Assembly: GCA_035462375.1 (NCBI GenBank)
Contig: DATHUJ010000178.1
Coordinates: 7,536-71,535 of the forward strand
From: DASTQL01 sp035462375
Lineage (GTDB): Bacteria; Actinomycetota; Actinomycetes; Jiangellales; Jiangellaceae
Length of the DNA: 64,000 nucleotides
Reading direction: 5' to 3'
Shown here: positions 7,760-16,822 of the stretch, in pieces
Numbering within the stretch: the first letter of the stretch is position 1
How the letters are laid out: each line of letters begins with the position of its first letter
Notes under the pieces: generated by a model
Told to the model about the DNA's origin: nothing
The model's database searches: none
Seen by the model: the letters and a program-made list of their open reading frames with translations, nothing else
Position numbers and translations under genes: made by a program

Positions 7760-9042
7760 AGGAGCAGCAGCGAGACGCCGTGGATCACCATCCCGACGAG
7801 CGCGCCGACCAGGGTCCCGTTGACGCGGATGAACTGCAGGTCACGGCCGACCTGGAGCTCGATCTTGCGCGTCGTCTCGTCGACGTCCCAGCGGCGCACC
7901 GTGTCGGAGATGACGGCGGTTAGCTCGTCGCGGTAGTTCGTCGCCAGGTGGACGACCGCCTCCTCCAGCCACCCGTCCACCTTCCGGCGCAGCTCGTCGT
8001 CGTCGGCCAGCCGCCGGCCGAGGCCCTGCAGGCCGCGTACGGCCCGCCGGCGGAGGTCGCTCGTCGGGTCGGACACGGCCTCGAGAAGGACCCGCCGGGC
8101 GCTCGCCCAGATTCGCCCGGTGGCGGCTCGGACGTCGTCGCGCTCGAGCAGCTGGTCCTTGAGCTCGTCGGCCCGCTGCATGGTCCGGTGGTCGTGCTGG
8201 AGGTCGAGGGCGACCTGTCCGAGGAAGCGGTCGACCGCGCGGCGGAAGGAGTGGTCGGGGTCCCGGGCGACCTCCTCGACGAAGCGCAGCAGCTCGGCGT
8301 GCACCCTGCTCGCCACCACGTCGTCGAGGAGCCGGGGGGACCAGCTCGGGGCTTGGGCGGCCACGACCGAGACCACCGTGCGTCGGTTGGCGACGAGCCA
8401 CCGGCGGGTCTCGTCGACCGCGAGGTCGACGAGACCGTGGTGGGACCCCTCCTCGACCACCCGGCCGAGGAGCTGGCCGAGCGGCGGGCCCACCGGAGCC
8501 TCCGCCAGCGGCCGCAGCACGGTCCGCTCGAGCAGGTCCTGGACGTCGTCGTCACGGAGCACCTCGAGAGCGCCCTGGACGGCCACGGCGATCTCGGCCG
8601 CGACGCGCTGCGCGTGCGGCTCCTCGACGATCCACACCCCCACCCGAGCGGAGACCCCGGCCTGGCGCACGCGCGAGCGCACGACCTCCTCGGCGAGGAA
8701 GTTGCCGCCGACGAAGTCGCCCAGGCTCTCCCCGAGCGCGTCCTTGCGGGTGGGGATCAGGGCGGTGTGCGGGATGGGCAGCCCCAGAGGCCGCCGGAAC
8801 AGGGCGGTGACGGCGAACCAGTCGGCCAGCCCACCGATCATGCCGGCCTCGGCGGCCGCCCGGACGAAGCCGACCCAGGCGGGTGCGCCGGCCTCCTCGA
8901 CCCGCCGGGCCACGACGTAGACGATCGCGGCCAGGACGAGCAGGCCGCCCGCCACCGACTTCATCCGGAGGAGGCCTCGCCTGCGCTCCTCGTCGGTGGG
9001 CAGCGGCCGCGACGTCGGGGCGGCGGGTGCGGCAGTGGACAT
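7756..9042 (-). CDS. DUF445 domain membrane-associated protein
   Basis: 428 residues. The family-defining region GMIGGLADWFAVTALFRRPLG near 68-88, with PIPHTALIPTRKD following, is intact. A transmembrane segment lies near 30-47 (GGLLVLAAIVYVVA) and a second at the extreme C-terminus (NGTLVGALVGMVIHG...LLLL). The central part is long, helical and charged, like YjiN. No biochemical role is established. It is a core-type actinobacterial gene without an obvious link to the catabolic genes around it. Confidence 0.85.
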   Translation of the reverse strand: MSTAAPAAPTSRPLPTDEERRRGLLRMKSVAGGLLVLAAIVYVVARRVEEAGAPAWVGFVRAAAEAGMIGGLADWFAVTALFRRPLGLPIPHTALIPTRKDALGESLGDFVGGNFLAEEVVRSRVRQAGVSARVGVWIVEEPHAQRVAAEIAVAVQGALEVLRDDDVQDLLERTVLRPLAEAPVGPPLGQLLGRVVEEGSHHGLVDLAVDETRRWLVANRRTVVSVVAAQAPSWSPRLLDDVVASRVHAELLRFVEEVARDPDHSFRRAVDRFLGQVALDLQHDHRTMQRADELKDQLLERDDVRAATGRIWASARRVLLEAVSDPTSDLRRRAVRGLQGLGRRLADDDELRRKVDGWLEEAVVHLATNYRDELTAVISDTVRRWDVDETTRKIELQVGRDLQFIRVNGTLVGALVGMVIHGVSLLLL

Positions 9043-9076
9043 CCGCCGATGGTGCCACCCGGGCCGTCGGCGCAGA

Positions 9077-11020
9077 TCAGAGCCAGTCGACCTCCGCGTG
9101 GGCCCGGCCGCCGGAGAGCCGAGCGTAGCCGGGGCCCCGGTCGAAGAACGGCTCGGTGCCGGTGCGCCGGGAGCGCCGGCGCCCACGCTCCTCGTCGGAG
9201 GCCCGCACGTCCACCCGAGGCTCGTCGAGCGAGCCGGTGATGGCGACGCCGTAGTCGTCGAAGGCGCCGGGCCGCGACACCTTGCGCCACCGGACGTCGT
9301 GCAGCACCTCGTCGTACGGCCGTTCGAGCGGGTCACCCCACCCGCCGCCCCCGGTGGTCCGGATCCGGATGACCTCACCCGCGCGGACCGGCTCGGCGTC
9401 GGCGAGCGCGTCGACCTCGCGCTCCGCCGGCGCGCCGGGCTCGATCGTCACCTGGAACGGGCGACCGGCCCGACCTCCTCGGACGCCCCAGCAGGACAGG
9501 ATCGAGCGGTCCGCGATCGACATGAAGTGCGCGTCCCGCAGCATCCGGATGTGCTTCTCGTAGCCGAGGCCGCCGCGGTACCTGCCGGGACCGCCGCTGT
9601 CGATGGCCAGGCCGAGCCGCTCGACCACGATGGGGAAGCGCGCCTCCGAGAACTCTGTCGGCAGGTTGCGCGAGTCGGGTACCACGTGGATGGTGTCCTC
9701 CCCGTCCGCGTAGTAGCGCCCGCCGGAGCCGCCACCGAGGACCTCCCGCATGAGGTACGGCCGCCCCTCGAAGTCCTCGCCGTAGACGCCGGTGTAGCGG
9801 ATGGTCTCCTGGTCCGCCGGCATCCGCCCGTCCACCGCCTTGGCGAGGGTGCCGGCGAGCACGCCGAGCAGGCGCAGGATCACGAAGGTGCGGGCGTTCG
9901 TGGGCGCGGGGAAGACGGGCGTCAGCAACGTGCCCGGTGGCGGGAAGCGCATCTCGACCAGGGGCGTGACGCCCTCGTTGACGTCGAGCTCGGCCATCCG
10001 CTCGGGGCTCTCGGCGAGGTTCCGCAGCACAGGGGCCAGCCACTTCTTCAGAAAGGCCCCGTCGGCGTAGTCGCCGCAGTGGTTGATCGGTCCCCTCGCC
10101 TGTGGGCCGGTCCCGGTGAAGTCGACGACCAGACGGGCGTCGCCGCCGGCTCCGTCGGTGGACGTCTTGGAGAGCGTGATCCGCTGGGCGTGCAGCCGGG
10201 GCGGGTCCACCCCGTCGTGCTCGGCGTAGTCCTCCCACACGTACTCGCCGTCGGGGATCCTGGCCAGCACCTCTCGTCGGAACGTCTCGGTGGTCCGGTC
10301 CAGCACCGCGTCGAAACAGGCCTCGACGGTGTGGTGGCCGTAGCGGTCGAAGAGCTCGGCCAGCCGCCGCGCGCCCATCAGGCACGCGGCGCACTCCGCG
10401 TCGAGGTCGGCCGCCAGCGACTCCGGCATCCGGGAGTTCCGGGTCATGATCGTCAACGCGGCCGCGTTCGGGACGCCCTGCTCCCAGAGCCGGATCGGCG
10501 GCACCATCAGTCCCTCCTCGAACACGCTCGTCGCGTGCGAGGGCATCGACCCGGGGACCGACCCGCCGATGTCGTCGTGGTGGCCGAAGGCCTGGACGAA
10601 CGCGACCACCCGCGGACCCGACCCGTCGTCGTGGAAGACGGGGGCGGTGACGCACAGGTCGGGCAGGTGCCCGATGCCGCCCTCGGAGAGGTAGACGTCG
10701 TTGTGGAAGAACACGTCACCCGGACGCATCGTCTCGACCGGGAAGTCGCGGACCACCGGGTGGACGAGCGCGCTGTAGGACCGGCCGGTGAGCTTGCGCA
10801 GGTGGCGGTCGTGGATGCCGGCCCGGTAGTCGTGGGCGTCGCGGATCATCGGGGAGCGGCTGGTGCGCCCGATCGCGGTCTCCACCTCCGTCTCCACCGA
10901 GGCGAGGTAACCGGCCACGATCTCGACGAGAACGGGGTCGACGTCGGTCCCCGGTGGGGTGAGGCGGTACGGCAGCGCGGACCAGTCGCCGCGTCCCGTC
11001 CCCGCCGACGGCCCCGTCAC
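9077..11020 (-). CDS. hyuB: Hydantoinase B/oxoprolinase family protein
   Basis: 647 residues, slightly longer than typical HyuB. Family landmarks include DPVLVEIVAGYLASVETE near the N-terminus, MRPGDVFFHNDVYLSEGGIGHLPD with metal-binding His/Asp residues, FGHHDDIGG, and the glycine-rich C-terminal TTGGGGWGDPLERP. HyuB pairs with HyuA to open five-membered cyclic amides (5-oxoproline, N-methylhydantoin) or to carboxylate ketones, at the cost of ATP. The GTG start overlaps the hyuA stop as GTGA. Substrate here is unknown. A cyclic ureide fits the neighbourhood. Confidence 0.9.
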   Translation of the reverse strand: MTGPSAGTGRGDWSALPYRLTPPGTDVDPVLVEIVAGYLASVETEVETAIGRTSRSPMIRDAHDYRAGIHDRHLRKLTGRSYSALVHPVVRDFPVETMRPGDVFFHNDVYLSEGGIGHLPDLCVTAPVFHDDGSGPRVVAFVQAFGHHDDIGGSVPGSMPSHATSVFEEGLMVPPIRLWEQGVPNAAALTIMTRNSRMPESLAADLDAECAACLMGARRLAELFDRYGHHTVEACFDAVLDRTTETFRREVLARIPDGEYVWEDYAEHDGVDPPRLHAQRITLSKTSTDGAGGDARLVVDFTGTGPQARGPINHCGDYADGAFLKKWLAPVLRNLAESPERMAELDVNEGVTPLVEMRFPPPGTLLTPVFPAPTNARTFVILRLLGVLAGTLAKAVDGRMPADQETIRYTGVYGEDFEGRPYLMREVLGGGSGGRYYADGEDTIHVVPDSRNLPTEFSEARFPIVVERLGLAIDSGGPGRYRGGLGYEKHIRMLRDAHFMSIADRSILSCWGVRGGRAGRPFQVTIEPGAPAEREVDALADAEPVRAGEVIRIRTTGGGGWGDPLERPYDEVLHDVRWRKVSRPGAFDDYGVAITGSLDEPRVDVRASDEERGRRRSRRTGTEPFFDRGPGYARLSGGRAHAEVDWL

Positions 11021-13116
11021 CGGTCCGCCTCGGCGGGCTCGCGGGCGAGCGCGAGGTTCCCGTGCGGGTCGACGGTCGCCCGGAAACCGGGGTGGACCGG
11101 CACCGTCGACCCGAACTCCTCGAGCACCGCGGGCCCGTTCACCGTGTCACCTGCCCCGAGGAGCGCCCGGTCGTACACGGCGGCCTCCACCCACGCGTCG
11201 AAGTGGACCCGGCGGCTGCCGGTGCGGGCGTGCGCCGAGCCGGACCCGCTCGGCAGGTCGGGCAGGTCGGGCGTCCGGATCGGTCCCACGCCGGTCACCC
11301 TGAGGTTCACCCACTCGACCTCCTGACGGGCGTCGTCGCGGAAGTCGTAGCCGTACAGCGTTCGGTGCGCGTCGTGGAAGGAGCCGGCAACCGTGTCGGC
11401 GAGCCGCTGAGTCACCGCACCGTCGGGGACCTCGACCCGGACCTCGAAGGCCTGGCCGAAGTAGCGCAGGTCCGCAGAGCGCAGGAATCGCCGGTCCTCC
11501 GGCGCGAAGCCCTCACGGCCGAGTGCCGCGTCGGCCTGGTCGCGCAGGCCGGCGAGCACCGCCCCGACCCGCTCGAGGTCGAGCGAGGCGTGCCGCGCCA
11601 CCGCGGTCCGTACGTAGTCGTTGCGCACGTCGACGGTGAGCAGACCGTACGCGGAGAGGTTGCCGGGGTCCGGCGGGACGAGGACCCCGCGCAGCCCCAG
11701 GACGTCGACGAGCCGGCACGCCAACAGCGACCCCGAGCCCCCGAAGGTCACCATGGTGAAGTCGCGGACGTCCAGGCCTCGCCGGACCGTGACCTGCCGG
11801 AGCGCGTTGGCCTGGTTCCACGCGGAGATCTCCAGGATCCCGACTGCGCAGCGCTCGGGGGGGAGGCCGAGGCGCGCGCCGAGCGCCGAGACGCCCTCGC
11901 GGGCGGCTCCGACGTCGAGCGGGACCTCCCCGCCGAGCAGGTGGGGCGGGATGCGGCCCAGCAGCAGGTGCGCGTCGGTGACGGTCGGTTCGGTGCCGCC
12001 GGTGCCGTAGCAGAGCGGCCCAGGGACGGCGCCGGCGGAGCGGGGGCCGACCTTGAGGGTCCCGTCGGCGGCCGTCCACGCCACGGAGCCGCCTCCCGCA
12101 CCGACGGTGACCACGTCGATCATCGGGATCTTGCTGGGGAAGGCTCCGACACTGCCCTCGGTCGTCAGCGCCGGCCGGCCGGCCAGGACTACGGTGACGT
12201 CGGTCGAGGTGCCGCCACCGTCGAGGGTGAGGACGTCGCCATGGCCGGCTCGCCCGGCCGCCGTCGCGGCGCCCAGGGCCCCAGCGGCGGGGCCCGACAG
12301 CACCGTGGTGATCGGCTGGTGCACGACCTCGTCGGCGGACAGCACGCCGCCGTTCGACTTCATCACGTAGAAGGGCACCCGGCGGGCGTCGCCGGCCCCA
12401 CGGGTCGTGAACGCGTCGAGCCGCTGCTTGATCGTGCCGACGTACCGGCGGATCCGCGGCTTGACCGCCGCGTCGACCAGTGTGGTGACGCTCCGCTCGT
12501 ACTCTCGGTACTCGGGGAGGACGTCGCTGGAGACGGACACCACGGCCGCAGGGTGCTCGCGTTCGAGCACCTCGCGCATCCGTCGTTCGTGGGACGGGTC
12601 GAGGTAGGAGTGCAGGAAGCAGACGCCGATCGCCGACACCCCGCGGTCACGGAAGAAGCGGGCCGCGGCGACGGCGTCGTCCGCGGCGAAGGGCCGGATC
12701 TCGCTGCCGTCGGCGGCCAGCCGCCCGCCGACGGTCCGTACCCGGTCCGCCGGGACGATCCGCGGGGGCTTGACCCAGAAGTAGCTGTTGCCGTAGCCGT
12801 CGGGCACCGACTGCCGGGCGATCTCGAGCACGTGCCCGTAGCCCTCGGTGGTGACGAAGCCCAGGTCGTCGACCCGGCCCTCCAGCAGCGCGTTGGTGGC
12901 GACGGTGGTGCCGTGGCTGACCGCGGTGACGACGTCGCCCTGGAGGCCCAGCCGGTCCAGCACCTTGTGGATGCCGGCCATGAACCCCTCCGAGGGGTCC
13001 TCCGGTGTCGAGGGCGTCTTCGTCGTCGCGACCTGCCCGCTCTCCTCGTCCACCGCGACGACGTCGGTGAAGGTGCCTCCGGTGTCGATGCCGATGCGGA
13101 TCCGGCGCGCTGGCAT
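11017..13116 (-). CDS. hyuA: Hydantoinase/oxoprolinase family protein, ATP-binding subunit
   Basis: 699 residues. The ASKHA-fold phosphate loop GIDTGGTFTDVVA is at 8-20. VSHGTTVATNALLEG, the second phosphate loop LTLDGGGTSTDV and the VGAGGGSVAW motif follow, with HyuA_N, HyuA and HyuA_C regions in order. It binds ATP and activates the lactam carbonyl for the HyuB partner. The ATG at 13116 is chosen because the conserved RIRIGIDTGG begins five residues later. An inverted repeat 34 bp upstream is a possible operator. It may form a separate transcription unit from the permease/oxidase operon. Confidence 0.92.
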   Translation of the reverse strand: MPARRIRIGIDTGGTFTDVVAVDEESGQVATTKTPSTPEDPSEGFMAGIHKVLDRLGLQGDVVTAVSHGTTVATNALLEGRVDDLGFVTTEGYGHVLEIARQSVPDGYGNSYFWVKPPRIVPADRVRTVGGRLAADGSEIRPFAADDAVAAARFFRDRGVSAIGVCFLHSYLDPSHERRMREVLEREHPAAVVSVSSDVLPEYREYERSVTTLVDAAVKPRIRRYVGTIKQRLDAFTTRGAGDARRVPFYVMKSNGGVLSADEVVHQPITTVLSGPAAGALGAATAAGRAGHGDVLTLDGGGTSTDVTVVLAGRPALTTEGSVGAFPSKIPMIDVVTVGAGGGSVAWTAADGTLKVGPRSAGAVPGPLCYGTGGTEPTVTDAHLLLGRIPPHLLGGEVPLDVGAAREGVSALGARLGLPPERCAVGILEISAWNQANALRQVTVRRGLDVRDFTMVTFGGSGSLLACRLVDVLGLRGVLVPPDPGNLSAYGLLTVDVRNDYVRTAVARHASLDLERVGAVLAGLRDQADAALGREGFAPEDRRFLRSADLRYFGQAFEVRVEVPDGAVTQRLADTVAGSFHDAHRTLYGYDFRDDARQEVEWVNLRVTGVGPIRTPDLPDLPSGSGSAHARTGSRRVHFDAWVEAAVYDRALLGAGDTVNGPAVLEEFGSTVPVHPGFRATVDPHGNLALAREPAEADR

Positions 13117-13149
13117 GGCCGCAGTCAACCGGCGTCGGCCGAGGTCGCG

Positions 13150-13170
13150 CGTCGGCGACTGTTGCCGACG
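13150..13170 (-). promoter_or_regulatory. Inverted repeat upstream of hyuA
   Basis: CGTCGGC and GCCGACG arms of 7 bp are separated by 7 nt, centred about 44 bp before the hyuA ATG in the short gap after the glycosyltransferase gene. This is the right place for an operator. A weak hairpin terminator for the upstream gene is an equal alternative, although no T-tract follows. Confidence 0.3.
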
Positions 13171-13199
13171 ACCCCCGGACGCCCTCGTACGGGCGGTGG

Positions 13200-14495
13200 T
13201 CAGCGACCGAGGGCCGCGCACGCCCGGGCCGGCCCCGGGGGCGACCGGAGCGTCCCTGCCAGGATCCGGGCGGCGCCGCCGGGGTCGCCGGTGAGGACCC
13301 GGTCCACGGCGGACCGGAGCTCGGCCGGGCCGGCCGCGTTGGGGTCGAGCGCCTCGCCGAGGCCGGCGCGTTCGACGGCCGCGGCACCGGCGAACTGGTC
13401 GGTGGAGAAGGGCAGCACGAGCAGGGGGACACCGCAGGCCAGCGCCTCGGTGACGCTGTTGTTGCCCCCGTGGGTGACCGAGAGCGCCGCCCGGCGGAGG
13501 ACGGCGACCTGGGGCAGGTGCTCGCGGACCAGCCACGACGCCGGCAGGTCGCCCAGGACGGCGCGGTCGGTCGACCCCGTCGCGAGGGCCACCCGGACCG
13601 ACAGCGGTCGCAGGGCCGTCACGAGGCGGGCCAGCACGTCACCACGTGCGGACAGGAAGCTGCCGAGGCTGACGTGCACGACCGGCTCCGACCCTGCGGC
13701 GTCGAGCCACCGGGACACGTCCGGGGGCGTCACCTCGTCGCGCACTGCGGCGCCGAGGAAGGCGTGGCCGGGGGGCAGCATCGTCGTCCGGGCCGGGTCA
13801 TGGAGCAGGGAGGGGTAGTTGAGCAGCACCACGTCGCCGTGGGCGGTGAAGGCGTCCGCCACGACCGTCGAGCCGCCCAGCGAAGCGAGGGCGCCGTTCC
13901 ACTCCGCCGTGAAGGAGTCCCGCACCTGCAGGCACCGCTCGCGCAGCCGGGCGAGCGCCTCGGAACCTGGGTGGAAGGCGCGGGGCCAGGTGGTCGGGTA
14001 GCCGTAGAGCTCGCCGCCCACGGGGAGCGCGGTCGGGTGGCCGAGGACCACGTCGCCGTGCGGCATGCCCGCTGCCAGGAGGCCGAGCCGGGCGCTGAAG
14101 GCCAGGTGGTCGACGAGGACGTGGTCCGGCCGCAGCCGGTCCACCAGCCGCTGGACCTGGCGCCCCTTGTCGACCGGTCGCCAGAGCAGGTCGGTGGCCC
14201 TCGCGTCGGCCTGGAACAGCAGCGTCTCCACCATCCCGCGCCGGGTCGCGGCGAAGAAGCCGCGCAGCGAGTCGCCCTCGCCGCGGGCCTGGTGCTCGGC
14301 CCGGATCACCCCCGGGTTGGAGCCGCGGCCGAGGCGGAGGTCGCGCCGCTCGAAGCCGAAGTCCCGGACCAGGGGGGCGGTCGCCGGACCGGTGGCCACC
14401 ACCACGCGTTCTCCGGCTCGGTGCCAGGCCGTGGCGATTGTCGCCAGGGGCAGCACGTGTGACGCGTAGTCGGGGCTGACGACGAGCAGGGTCAC
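13200..14495 (-). CDS. GT1-type (UGT/MGT-like) glycosyltransferase
   Basis: 431 residues with a GT-B fold. The N-terminal acceptor domain starts LLVVSPDYASHVLPLATIA, the usual HxxP-like start of macrolide-type transferases. The C-terminal nucleotide-sugar domain has VHVSLGSFLS near 270 and the signature SVTHGGNNSVTEALACGVPLL near 344. Donor and acceptor are unknown. It is followed 15 bases downstream of a second glycosyltransferase, so the two are probably one unit. Their place between hyuA and the amidase operon is not explained by the catabolic pathway. Confidence 0.85.
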   Translation of the reverse strand: MTLLVVSPDYASHVLPLATIATAWHRAGERVVVATGPATAPLVRDFGFERRDLRLGRGSNPGVIRAEHQARGEGDSLRGFFAATRRGMVETLLFQADARATDLLWRPVDKGRQVQRLVDRLRPDHVLVDHLAFSARLGLLAAGMPHGDVVLGHPTALPVGGELYGYPTTWPRAFHPGSEALARLRERCLQVRDSFTAEWNGALASLGGSTVVADAFTAHGDVVLLNYPSLLHDPARTTMLPPGHAFLGAAVRDEVTPPDVSRWLDAAGSEPVVHVSLGSFLSARGDVLARLVTALRPLSVRVALATGSTDRAVLGDLPASWLVREHLPQVAVLRRAALSVTHGGNNSVTEALACGVPLLVLPFSTDQFAGAAAVERAGLGEALDPNAAGPAELRSAVDRVLTGDPGGAARILAGTLRSPPGPARACAALGR

Positions 14496-14510
14496 GGGTG
14501 CGGCCGACCC

Positions 14511-16619
14511 TCACCGCGGGGCGGGGGCGGTCAGCCCCGCGTACACGTCGAGGAGCGCGTCGGCCATCCCCTGGACGGTGAACCGCTCCCGGACCAGTCG
14601 GCGGGCCCGGTCGGCCCGCGCGGGGGCACCAGGCGCGGACGCGAGGTCGAGGACGGCGTCCAGCGCGCGGACGAGGGCCGCCGGCGAGCCGGTGTCGACG
14701 AGCAGGCCCGTGACGCCGTCCTCGACGTAGGTGGCCGGGCCGCCGCCGCGCGGTGCCACCACCGGGAGCCCGGCTGCCAGCGCCTCGAGCAGGGCGAGCC
14801 CGAACTCCTCCTTGAGGCTGCCGCAGACGTAGGCGCCCCCCGGCGCCAGGACCGGTGGCGAGCCGGCGTGCGCAGCCCCCAGCCACGCGGCCACGACGGC
14901 GTTGGGCCGGTGCCCGGCGAGCACCAGGCCGTCGGCCGCGCGCGGTTCCGCGGCCAGCACCGCGGCGATCGCCGCGAGCTGGTCCCTCTCGTCGGGCGAC
15001 GGGCGATCCAGGTCGCCCCCCACGATCACCAGGTTGCACCTGTCCCGCACCCGCGGGTCCGTGGCCCACGCCTCCACCACGGTGGCCATGCCCTTGACCC
15101 GGTGGAGCCGGCCGACACTCAGCGCGACGGGCAGCCCGTGCCGGTGCGCCGGCAGGTCGTCGAGCAGTGTCACGAGGTCGCGCACGGCCCGGTCCGGTCG
15201 GCCGGTTCCGTACGTCCGACGGGCCGCGGCCTCGGGGAGGCTGAGGTCGATGCCCTCCGGCACGACGGTGTAGCGCCCAGGCTCGGCGTCGACGTCGATC
15301 CCGAGCAGCTCCCGGAGGTCCTCGCGGATCTCGGGCCGCGGGAACAGCACCGTGTGGGCCGCGCCGGCGGCCAGGCGCTGCACCAGCCTGGCCCGGAACC
15401 AGTAGTGCTCGCGCTCGTCGGCGGCCCCGAAGGCGGTGCGGCCGAGCGCCCCGGTCAGGTCCAGGGCGTGGACCACCGCGTGCGGGTCGGGCGCCAGGGT
15501 GAAGACGACCGGGATGCCGAGCGTGGCGGCGACCTCGGCCGCGGCCAAGCTGCCGACGTCGGCCATCCGCAGGTGCAGCACGTCGACCCTGCCGTACGCG
15601 GTGAGGGCCCGCCGGAGGCCCCGGGTGACCGCCACCCGGGCCGGCCACGCCTCCGTCGCGGCGACGGGTTCTCCGGGCAGGAGCGGGACCGGCGTCAGGG
15701 CGTGGCCCGTCGCGGGACGCGCCAGCGCATCGGCTGCGGCCTCGGCGGTCCCGCGCGAGAGAGTGAGCACCCGGTCGGCACCGCGTGCCGCCAGCGCGTC
15801 GCCGAGGCGGACGAGCAGGGTGGCGATCCCGCCGTTGTCGCCCGTTCCGGCCCGGGAGAGCTCCCGGTCGAGATCCGCGTGGAGGAAGACCTGGGCGACC
15901 GACAGCCCGCCCGGGACCGTGGCGGGTGCCGGCACCAGACCGAGGTCGAGGGCGGCGAGCCGGGCCACCGCGCCCAGCTCACCACCGGTGTGGGCGAGGT
16001 CGAGCACGAGCTCGGCGGCCCGCGGGTCTCCTCCTCGGTCGCCGAGCGCAGCCACGGCCGCCACTCTGACGGCAGGTTCCTCGGCGTCGTCGCCCGCGAC
16101 GTGCCGGACGGCCCGGGAAGCCACCGGGCCGGGCACCAGCCCCACCGTCTCGACCAACCTCGCCCGGGTGGCCGTGTCCCGCGGGGCGGCCAGGGCTCCC
16201 TCCACGGCGAGGGCGACGTGGTCGGGGGCCGAGCGCGCCCACCCCTCCAGGGTCCGTTGGGCGAGCACGCCGGGGAACCCGCCAGCCGCCACCACCGCGA
16301 CGAGCCGGCCGACCGCGTCGAGGCGGGGCAGGCGAGCCGCCAGCGCCCAGGCAGCGTGCTCGCGGAGGAACGGCCGCCGGTGCGAGAGCAGCTCCGACAG
16401 GACCGCGTCAGCCTCGTCGTCGAAGACCCGGCCCAGCGCGTGCACCGCGGCGACCGCGGTCAGCTCGTCGGCGGGGTCCTCGACGGCGGCCACCAGGGTG
16501 CGTACCGCCCTCGGGTCGCGGTCCTCGCCGGCCGCCACCGCGAGATCCTCGGCCGCCCGCAGCGCGTTCACCACGAACGGCGCGTCCCGCACCGCGCGCA
16601 GGGCAGCCCCGAGGTCCAC
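14511..16619 (-). CDS. GT4-family glycosyltransferase with N-terminal HEAT-like repeats
   Basis: About 702 residues from the GTG at 16619. Residues 1-250 are alanine/leucine-rich paired helices with recurring ALxxALx...D pattern, typical of HEAT/armadillo repeats (for example TAVAAVHALGRVFDDEADAV). From about 255 a GT-B glycosyltransferase follows, with an NGGIATLLVRLGDAL start, VPEGIDLSL, SVGRLHRVKGMATVVEAW and the GT4 E-x7-E signature EEFGLALLEALAAGLPVV. The repeats may mediate partner binding. The frame stays open to 16748, but that extension encodes two copies of an 18-bp repeat and is judged non-coding. Fusion of these two domains is unusual. Confidence 0.75.
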   Translation of the reverse strand: MDLGAALRAVRDAPFVVNALRAAEDLAVAAGEDRDPRAVRTLVAAVEDPADELTAVAAVHALGRVFDDEADAVLSELLSHRRPFLREHAAWALAARLPRLDAVGRLVAVVAAGGFPGVLAQRTLEGWARSAPDHVALAVEGALAAPRDTATRARLVETVGLVPGPVASRAVRHVAGDDAEEPAVRVAAVAALGDRGGDPRAAELVLDLAHTGGELGAVARLAALDLGLVPAPATVPGGLSVAQVFLHADLDRELSRAGTGDNGGIATLLVRLGDALAARGADRVLTLSRGTAEAAADALARPATGHALTPVPLLPGEPVAATEAWPARVAVTRGLRRALTAYGRVDVLHLRMADVGSLAAAEVAATLGIPVVFTLAPDPHAVVHALDLTGALGRTAFGAADEREHYWFRARLVQRLAAGAAHTVLFPRPEIREDLRELLGIDVDAEPGRYTVVPEGIDLSLPEAAARRTYGTGRPDRAVRDLVTLLDDLPAHRHGLPVALSVGRLHRVKGMATVVEAWATDPRVRDRCNLVIVGGDLDRPSPDERDQLAAIAAVLAAEPRAADGLVLAGHRPNAVVAAWLGAAHAGSPPVLAPGGAYVCGSLKEEFGLALLEALAAGLPVVAPRGGGPATYVEDGVTGLLVDTGSPAALVRALDAVLDLASAPGAPARADRARRLVRERFTVQGMADALLDVYAGLTAPAPR

Positions 16620-16822
16620 CCGGTCATGCTCACCCGGCCACGAACCGCCTGCCACTCGAGCCGGGCGGCCTGCCTGCCACTCGAGCCGGCTGGCCTGCCG
16701 AGGTCGCCGCACCCACCGGCGCAGTACCGCCTCATGATCGCGCGGCACCCGTGGAACCGGCTGACGCTGCTGCGGTCATGGGTACGTCAGCGCCTCATGA
16801 TCGGCGTGGCCCCGGGCGGGAA
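16620..16822. repeat. Intergenic region with two families of short direct repeats
   Basis: An 18-bp sequence GCCTGCCACTCGAGCCGG occurs at 16647-16664 and 16672-16689. A 13-bp sequence CGCCTCATGATCG, containing the palindrome TCATGA, occurs at 16728-16740 and 16791-16803. No gene is evident in this stretch. It separates the amidase gene from the glycosyltransferase pair and looks like a recombination scar or regulatory spacer. Confidence 0.6.

Noticed and set aside
16620..16748. N-terminal extension of the GT4 protein
   Set aside because: The frame is open, but the encoded residues come from an 18-bp repeat and show no domain. The GTG at 16619 begins directly at the repeat-helix domain.
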